Assembly: GCA_963834515.1 (NCBI GenBank)
Contig: CAWICB010000002.1
Location: 310,001-374,000 of the forward strand
DNA: 64,000 bases
Source of the DNA: RYN-230 sp963834515
Lineage (GTDB): Bacteria > Actinomycetota > Actinomycetes > Streptosporangiales > Streptosporangiaceae
Direction of reading: 5' to 3'
Shown: positions 59,391 through 64,000 of the stretch, one piece after another
Numbering within the stretch: the first letter of the stretch is position 1
How the letters are laid out: each line of letters opens with the position of its first letter
Made by a program: the position numbers and the translations under genes
The notes under the pieces: model-generated
Seen by the model: only the letters and a program-made list of their open reading frames with translations
The model's database searches: none
Told to the model about the DNA's origin: nothing

Positions 59391-60322
59391 TCAGGACGCG
59401 GACGCACCGGCCAGCTCGGCGCGGCGCTGCTCGTGCGCCGCGGCGCATGGGTAGCGCGCGCCGGTGCCCTCGCCCGCCAGCAGCTGGCCGATCGCGGCCC
59501 GGCAGGCCTCGTCGGCCGGGGTGTAGACCACCATCCGGGTGCCGGGCACGGCCAGCACACCGAAGCTGGTGCTGGTCATGGCCAGCCGGTCGAACGCCGG
59601 GTGCCGGAAGATCTTCAGGTAGGTGACCGGGCTGGCCACGTCGTGCTCGGCCCACAGCTTGGCGAACCGGGGGCTGACCGCCTGCAGCCGCTCGATGAAC
59701 CCGGTCCAGGCCGGGCTCGCCGACGTGCCGGCCGTAGTTGCCGCGGAACTGGGCCACCAGGCGGCCCAGCTGCTCGTGCCGGCTGCACGTACGGGTGGCA
59801 GCACTCCGGGTAGGTGAAGTTCAGCCACAGGATGTTGCGCTCGCCGCGGGCGGCGCCGGTCACCCCGGGCCAGAGCGCGGCGTATGCATCGTTCCAGCCC
59901 AGCAGGTCGTAGCGCTCGTTCAGCACGCAGGCGGGCATCGGCACCAGGCTGTCCATGATCCCCTGCACGTCCGGCGGGACCTGCGGGCATGGGGCCGCCG
60001 TGGCATCCCCGGCCAGGTCCGGCACGTCGGCCAGCCGGAACAGATGGTCCCGCTCGGCCTGGTCCAGCTTGAGCGTCTGGGCCACCGCGGTGAGCACCTG
60101 CGGGCTGGCGTTGATCGGGCGGCCCTGTTCCAGCCACGTGTACCAGGTCACGCCGACCCCGGCCAGCTGGGCGACCTCTTCCCGGCGCAGCCCGGGGGTG
60201 CGGCGGCGCAGCCCGGGCGGCAGCCCGGCCTGCTCGGGGGTGATCCGCTCCCGGCGGCTGCGCAGGAAGGCGGCCAGCTCGGCCCGCCGCGGGCCCGCGT
60301 CGGCGGTCGTCATGACGGTCAT
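59391..60322 (-). CDS. XRE-family regulator with MmyB-like domain, two frameshifts
   Basis: The N-terminus from ATG 60322 holds the helix-turn-helix RRTPGLRREEVAQLAGVGVT then WYTWLEQGRPINASPQVLTA; the MmyB-like ligand domain follows (CVLNERYDLLGWNDAYAALW, ILWLNFTYPECCHPYV). The frame changes near 59779 and near 59713, each consistent with one extra C, and the end reads AWTGFIERLQAVSPRFAKLW to DRLAMTSTSFGVLAVPGTRM. Corrected length is about 310 residues. It probably represses the divergent MFS gene through the tandem sites between them. Gene decay is possible but sequence error is more likely. Confidence 0.85.
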
Positions 60323-60365
60323 GCTCCCATCGTGCCGGTGTTCCGGCGGCTTTGCCAGGTGGTGC

Positions 60366-60407
60366 TGGTACCAGGATAAGCAGGCTCTTGGTACCCGGAT
60401 GAGCAGG
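60366..60407. promoter_or_regulatory. tandem operator between regulator and MFS gene
   Basis: TGGTACCAGGATAAGCAGG at 60366-60384 and TGGTACCCGGATGAGCAGG at 60389-60407 are 19-bp direct repeats with two mismatches, 23 bases apart (about two helical turns). The first copy overlaps a possible -10 (GATAAG, 60375-60380) 17 bases after TTGCCA (60352-60357) of the MFS promoter. Confidence 0.65.
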
Positions 60408-60424
60408 ACGGCAGGCTGGGTGGC

Positions 60425-61927
60425 ATGACAGACATGGCAACCGTAACCCGGTCTGACTCCCGGGTAATCCGCCGCGCCGGGCGGCCCGCGGGGCGCCCGG
60501 CCGCACCGGGCGCACTGCTGGCCATCGTGCTCACCGGGCAGTTCATGGCCGTGCTCGACGCGGCCGTGGTGAACGTCGCGGCGCCCGCTATCCACGCCGA
60601 CCTGCACGCGACCGGCGCCGGGCTGCAGCTGGTCATCGCCGGCTACGTGATCACCTACGCGGTGGGGCTGGTCACCGGGGCCCGGCTCGGCGACATCATC
60701 GGGCACCGCCGGATGTTCCTGGCCGGGCTGGGCCTGTTCACCCTGGCCTCGCTGGGCTGCGGGCTAGCTCCGTCTACCGGCCTGCTGGTCGCGCTGCGGT
60801 TCGTTCAGGGCGCCGGGGCCGCGGCGATGATCCCGCAGGTGCTCAGCCTGATCCAGCGCACCTACACCGGCACCGCCCGGGCGCGCGCCATGCGGCTGTA
60901 CGCGGCGGTGATCGCCGGCGGCGCGGTGGCCGGCCAGATCGCGGGCGGCCTGCTGGTCACCGCGGACGTGTTCGGCAGCACCTGGCGCTCGGTCTTCCTG
61001 ATCAACGTGCCGATCGGCGCCGCGCTGCTGGCCCTGGGCGCGCGCTGGCTGCCGCACGGGGCGGCCGACCGCGGCCGCGGCCTGGACCCGGCCGGGCTGG
61101 CCCTGCTGACCCCGGCCGTGCTGGCCCTGGTGCTGCCGCTGGTCCTCGGCCAGCCCGAGCACTGGCCGGTGTGGGGCTGGGCCTGCCTGGCCAGCAGCGC
61201 GGTGCTGTTTGCCCTGTTCACCGTCGTCGAGCGGCGGGTCGCGGCCCGGGGCGGCGCGCCGCTGATCCCGGGCCGGGTGCTCCAGCTGCCCGGCGTGCGG
61301 CTGGGCATCGCGGCCCTGTTCGTCACCATGGCCGTGTTCGGCGGGTTCTTCTTCGCCCTGGCCCTGCACCTGCAGGGTGGCCTGGGCGACACCCCACTCC
61401 GGGCCGGCCTCACGTTTGCCCCGGCCGCGGCGGCGTTCGCCGTGGTCAGCCTGAACTGGCAGCGGCTGCCTGCCCGGTGGTTCGGCGGCCTGGTCATCGT
61501 GGGCTTTGCCGCCTACGCGGCGGGCCTGCTGCTGCTGGCCGCGCTGCTGCACGGCGGCGGCCACGGCGGCCTGGCGGTGTACTGGGCGCTGGCCCTGACC
61601 GGGGCCGGGATGGCCGGCGCGTTCGGCCCGCTGATGACGTCGGTGCTGCTGCGGGTGCCGGTGGCCGACGCGGCCGACGCCACCGGGGTGATCGTCACCG
61701 TCAACCAGCTGGCCATCGTGATCGGGGTGGCGACGTTCGGCACGCTGTACCTGAATTTGGCCGGGCAGCTGCCCCCGGGCGGTACGCAGGCGGCATTCCG
61801 GCTGCTGTCCGCGCACGCGGTGACGGTGACCTGCGTGGCGCTGGCCGCCGCGGCGGCGGCGGGCGGGGTGCTGGCCGCGATCCGCTGGGCTGCCACCAGC
61901 CGCCAGGCCCGCCAGCCGCCCCAGTAA
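60425..61927 (+). CDS. MFS transporter, DHA2 (14-TMS) drug efflux type
   Basis: 500 residues. ALLAIVLTGQFMAVLDAAVV with NVAAPAIHADLHATGAGLQL is the DHA2 opening, and ARLGDIIGHRRMFLAGLGLF is motif A (GxLaDrxGrkr). About 14 hydrophobic segments are visible up to VLAAIRWAATS. It is a proton-coupled exporter; the substrate is unknown. Pairing with a divergent MmyB-like regulator is a common actinobacterial drug-responsive unit. Confidence 0.9.
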   Translation: MTDMATVTRSDSRVIRRAGRPAGRPAAPGALLAIVLTGQFMAVLDAAVVNVAAPAIHADLHATGAGLQLVIAGYVITYAVGLVTGARLGDIIGHRRMFLAGLGLFTLASLGCGLAPSTGLLVALRFVQGAGAAAMIPQVLSLIQRTYTGTARARAMRLYAAVIAGGAVAGQIAGGLLVTADVFGSTWRSVFLINVPIGAALLALGARWLPHGAADRGRGLDPAGLALLTPAVLALVLPLVLGQPEHWPVWGWACLASSAVLFALFTVVERRVAARGGAPLIPGRVLQLPGVRLGIAALFVTMAVFGGFFFALALHLQGGLGDTPLRAGLTFAPAAAAFAVVSLNWQRLPARWFGGLVIVGFAAYAAGLLLLAALLHGGGHGGLAVYWALALTGAGMAGAFGPLMTSVLLRVPVADAADATGVIVTVNQLAIVIGVATFGTLYLNLAGQLPPGGTQAAFRLLSAHAVTVTCVALAAAAAAGGVLAAIRWAATSRQARQPPQ

Positions 61928-61945
61928 CCCGCCCAGCCTGCGCCG

Positions 61946-61991
61946 TGATGTTGACTTAGCCGACACTCGAATGTCGGCTAAGTCAACATCA
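61946..61991. repeat. 20-bp perfect inverted repeat before birA
   Basis: The arm GATGTTGACTTAGCCGACA (plus one flanking T/A pair) and its exact complement enclose the loop CTCGAA. It starts 19 bases after the MFS stop and ends 23 bases before birA. The stem is only ~50% GC, unlike the region, and could be a terminator, an operator or a dispersed repeat. Confidence 0.9.
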
Positions 61992-62014
61992 TCAGCTGTG
62001 GAACGGATATTCAC

Positions 62015-62797
62015 GTGGACCGCCCCCCGCTCGACGCCAGTGACCTGCGCGGCCGGCTGATCCGGCCGGGCGGGCTGTGGCGGGACGTCCAGGTCGTGCC
62101 GCAAACCGGGTCGACCAACGCGGACCTGCTCGAAGTGGCCCGGAGCCGGGCGGCCGAGGGGCTGGTCCTGGCGGCCGAAGCCCAGACCGCCGGGCGGGGA
62201 CGGCTGGGCCGGGCCTGGGCGGCGCCGCCGCGGGCCGGGCTCGTCTTTTCCGTGCTGCTCCGGCCGGCGGACGTGCCGCCGGCCCGGCGCGGCTGGCTGC
62301 CGCTGCTGGCGGGGGTGGCCGTGGCCGCCGCGGTGCGCGGGCAGACCGCCGTGCCAGCCCGGCTGAAGTGGCCCAACGACGTGCTGGTGGGGGAGCGGAA
62401 GCTGGCCGGGATCCTGGCCGAAGCGCACGGTGATGCCGTCGTGGTCGGCGTCGGGCTGAACGTCACCCTGCGCCCGGCCGAACTCCCGGTGCCCACCGCC
62501 ACCTCGCTGCTCATCGAGGACGCCGCCAGCACGGACCGGGACGCGCTGCTGGTGGCGATCCTCACCGAACTCGGGAACCGCTACCAGGTATGGCGGGCCG
62601 ACCCGGACGCGGCCGGGCTGCGCCAGGACTACCTGCGCCGGTCCGCGACCGTCGGCCGGGACGTCCGGGTCGAGCTGCCCGGCGGAACGCTGCTCACCGG
62701 CACCGCCGAGGACGTGGACGACGCGGGCCGGCTGCGGGTCCGGGGCCGCGCCGGGCTGGTCCCGGTGGGAGCCGGGGACGTGCTGCACGTCCGCTGA
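62015..62797 (+). CDS. birA: biotin-[acetyl-CoA-carboxylase] ligase
   Basis: 260 residues, ligase-only form without the N-terminal repressor HTH. VVPQTGSTNADLLEVARSRA, AEAQTAGRGRLGRAWAAPPR (biotinyl-AMP loop), LKWPNDVLVGERKLAGILAE and VVVGVGLNVTLRPAELPV are diagnostic. It biotinylates AccA encoded 10 kb upstream. The GTG start at 62015 has a weak ribosome site. Confidence 0.95.
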   Translation: MDRPPLDASDLRGRLIRPGGLWRDVQVVPQTGSTNADLLEVARSRAAEGLVLAAEAQTAGRGRLGRAWAAPPRAGLVFSVLLRPADVPPARRGWLPLLAGVAVAAAVRGQTAVPARLKWPNDVLVGERKLAGILAEAHGDAVVVGVGLNVTLRPAELPVPTATSLLIEDAASTDRDALLVAILTELGNRYQVWRADPDAAGLRQDYLRRSATVGRDVRVELPGGTLLTGTAEDVDDAGRLRVRGRAGLVPVGAGDVLHVR

Positions 62798-62851
62798 GCC
62801 CCGGCCGTGTCGGGCTGCTCAGGCCGCCGGTTCCGTGCCACCATGTGCGCT

Positions 62852-63355
62852 ATGCGCAAGGAGGATCTGCTCGCCGAGGGCGAGTGGAGCGTGCTGCTGC
62901 TGCACCCGCACTGGAAGACGGTGGTGCGGCCGGTGCTGCTGCTCATCCTGGTGCTGGCCGCGATCGGTGCGCTGCTCTTCTTCCACCGCCACGTCCCCCC
63001 GCCGGCTTTCCTCGGCTCCGGGGCGCTGGCCGTGGTGGTGCTGCTGGCGGGGGTGGCCATCCCGGTGCTGCGCTGGCGGACCACGACCTACGAGCTGACT
63101 ACCCGCCGTCTCCGGCTGCGCCGCGGCATCCTGTCCCGCACCGGCCGGGACTTCCCGCTGATCCGGATCAGCGACGTCTCGTTCTCGCACGGGCTGATCG
63201 ACCGGCTGCTCGGCTGCGGCCAGCTGATCGTGGAGTCCGCGGGCGAGCACGGCCAGCTCGTGCTGGCCGAGATCCCGCACGTGGAGATGGTCCAGGCCAC
63301 GCTGTTCCAGCTGGTCGAGGACGAGCAGCAGCGGCTGTCCCGGGAGGAACACTAG
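62852..63355 (+). CDS. PH domain-containing membrane protein (YdbS-like)
   Basis: 167 residues from ATG 62852. Two membrane segments (VVRPVLLLILVLAAIGALLF, LGSGALAVVVLLAGVAIPVL) precede a PH-like domain: TTTYELTTRRLRLRRGILSR, TGRDFPLIRISDVSFSHGLI and GCGQLIVESAGEHGQLVLAE. A PH protein next to birA is conserved in Mycobacterium (Rv3278c). It may act in envelope function; the role is not known. Confidence 0.88.
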   Translation: MRKEDLLAEGEWSVLLLHPHWKTVVRPVLLLILVLAAIGALLFFHRHVPPPAFLGSGALAVVVLLAGVAIPVLRWRTTTYELTTRRLRLRRGILSRTGRDFPLIRISDVSFSHGLIDRLLGCGQLIVESAGEHGQLVLAEIPHVEMVQATLFQLVEDEQQRLSREEH

Positions 63356-63398
63356 GCCGCTGGGCCGCCGCGCCCCGGCGGCGGGTTAGCCTTCGCTC

Positions 63399-64000
63399 AT
63401 GGATGGGGTGCAGGTACGCCGGCATGTGATCGGCCACGGCCGGGTGGCGGAGATCGTTCTGGACCGGGCTTCCGCGCTTAACGCCCTCAACACGGTGATG
63501 CTGGTCCGGCTGGCGCAGGTGTGCGCCGAGCTCAAGCCGGACGGCGACGTGCACGCCGTGGTGCTCACCGCGGCCGGGGGCCGCGCGTTCTGCGTGGGCG
63601 CCGACCTCAAGGAACGCAACGCGATGAACGACACCCAGCTGCTGGCCCAGCGGGCGGTGTTCCAGGCCGCGTTCGGCGAGCTGCTCGGGCTGCCCCAGCC
63701 GGTGGTCGCCGCGGTGCACGGGTACGCCCTGGGCGGTGGCTGTGAGCTGGCGCTGAGCTGCGACATCGTGGTGGCCGACGAAACCGCGGAGTTCGGGCTG
63801 CCGGAGACCACGGTGGGCCTGGTGCCGGGCTGCGGCGGGACCCAGCTGTCGGTCCGCCGGCTGGGTGTGGGCCGGGCCGCCGAGCTGGTGCTGACCGGGC
63901 GCCGGGTCAAGGCGGCCGAGGCGGAACGGATCGGCCTGGCCGACCGGATGGTGCCGGCCGGCGCGGCGGATACCGTGGCGCTGGAGATCGCGGGCAGCAT
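63399..64000 (+). CDS. enoyl-CoA hydratase/isomerase family protein (3'-truncated)
   Basis: 200 residues are visible and the frame is open at the window edge. VAEIVLDRASALNALNTVML, VLTAAGGRAFCVGADLKERN (oxyanion hole), AAVHGYALGGGCELALSCDI and FGLPETTVGLVPGCGGTQLS (catalytic Glu positions) are crotonase signatures. It could be a hydratase or isomerase in fatty or branched-chain acid breakdown; the specificity cannot be read from this part. Confidence 0.93.
   Translation, partial: MDGVQVRRHVIGHGRVAEIVLDRASALNALNTVMLVRLAQVCAELKPDGDVHAVVLTAAGGRAFCVGADLKERNAMNDTQLLAQRAVFQAAFGELLGLPQPVVAAVHGYALGGGCELALSCDIVVADETAEFGLPETTVGLVPGCGGTQLSVRRLGVGRAAELVLTGRRVKAAEAERIGLADRMVPAGAADTVALEIAGS

Overview
The window is 64 kb of very GC-rich actinobacterial chromosome, about 70-75% GC by eye. 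Evidence for the assignment is the intact S10/spc/alpha ribosomal gene order, a CIRCE-controlled groES-groEL1, an accA/accD/accE carboxylase set, a guaB-guaB3 pair and a SigD/ShbA-type sigma factor. Many genes start with GTG, and several carry a TANNNT box 6-8 bases before the start codon, as in leaderless mRNAs. Parts of the order match Streptomyces (rplM-rpsI-glmM-acpS-nnrD-alr-tsaE-tsaB-rimI-tsaD-groES-groEL) and Mycobacterium (sigD, anti-sigma, guaB, guaB3; PH protein, birA, accD, accE). A filamentous actinomycete relative (Streptosporangiales-like) is my guess; the species cannot be told. I saw no rRNA, tRNA, CRISPR array, prophage or insertion sequence.

Layout. 1-13.9 kb: rplV (cut by the left edge) to truA, a translation and protein-export block with secY, adk, infA and rpoA; a DUF1707 gene sits where map is usually found. 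14.0-17.1 kb: two minus-strand genes, a VOC protein and a large low-complexity membrane protein with 19 hexapeptide repeats. 17.2-28.4 kb: rplM-rpsI, cell-wall and cofactor genes (glmM, acpS, nnrD, alr) and the t6A genes tsaE, tsaB and tsaD with rimI. 28.4-36.9 kb: groES-groEL1, sigma and probable anti-sigma factor, guaB, guaB3, glpD. 36.9-49.9 kb: trpS, a D,D-carboxypeptidase, an acyl-CoA mutase large subunit, a carboxylate-amine ligase, an M20 peptidase, a GT87-like membrane enzyme, a split transketolase behind a MerR-type promoter, a GGCT-like protein and lpdA. 49.9-64 kb: biotin-dependent carboxylase genes (accA, accD, accE) interleaved with alkylation-repair genes and a NYN-domain gene, then ppc, a regulator/MFS pair, birA, a PH protein and an enoyl-CoA hydratase cut by the right edge.

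The genes centre on translation and on the C3/C4 acyl-CoA node: the carboxylase, the mutase and PEP carboxylase supply and interconvert propionyl-CoA, methylmalonyl-CoA and oxaloacetate, and BirA biotinylates AccA.

Six genes (acpS, tsaD, guaB, a vapB-like gene, ppc and the XRE regulator) carry one or two single-base indels, mostly in G/C runs. Several are essential, so most are probably sequencing or assembly errors. No stretch above 300 bases lacks a gene; the longest gaps (17061-17357, 36854-37125, 30716-30987, 8939-9198) hold promoters or repeats described below. No wholly new system is proven. The best candidates for follow-up are the hexapeptide-repeat membrane protein, the MerR-type promoter on the split transketolase, the tandem operator of the regulator/MFS pair, the 20-bp perfect inverted repeat before birA, and the G/C-rich mini-repeat inside ppc.
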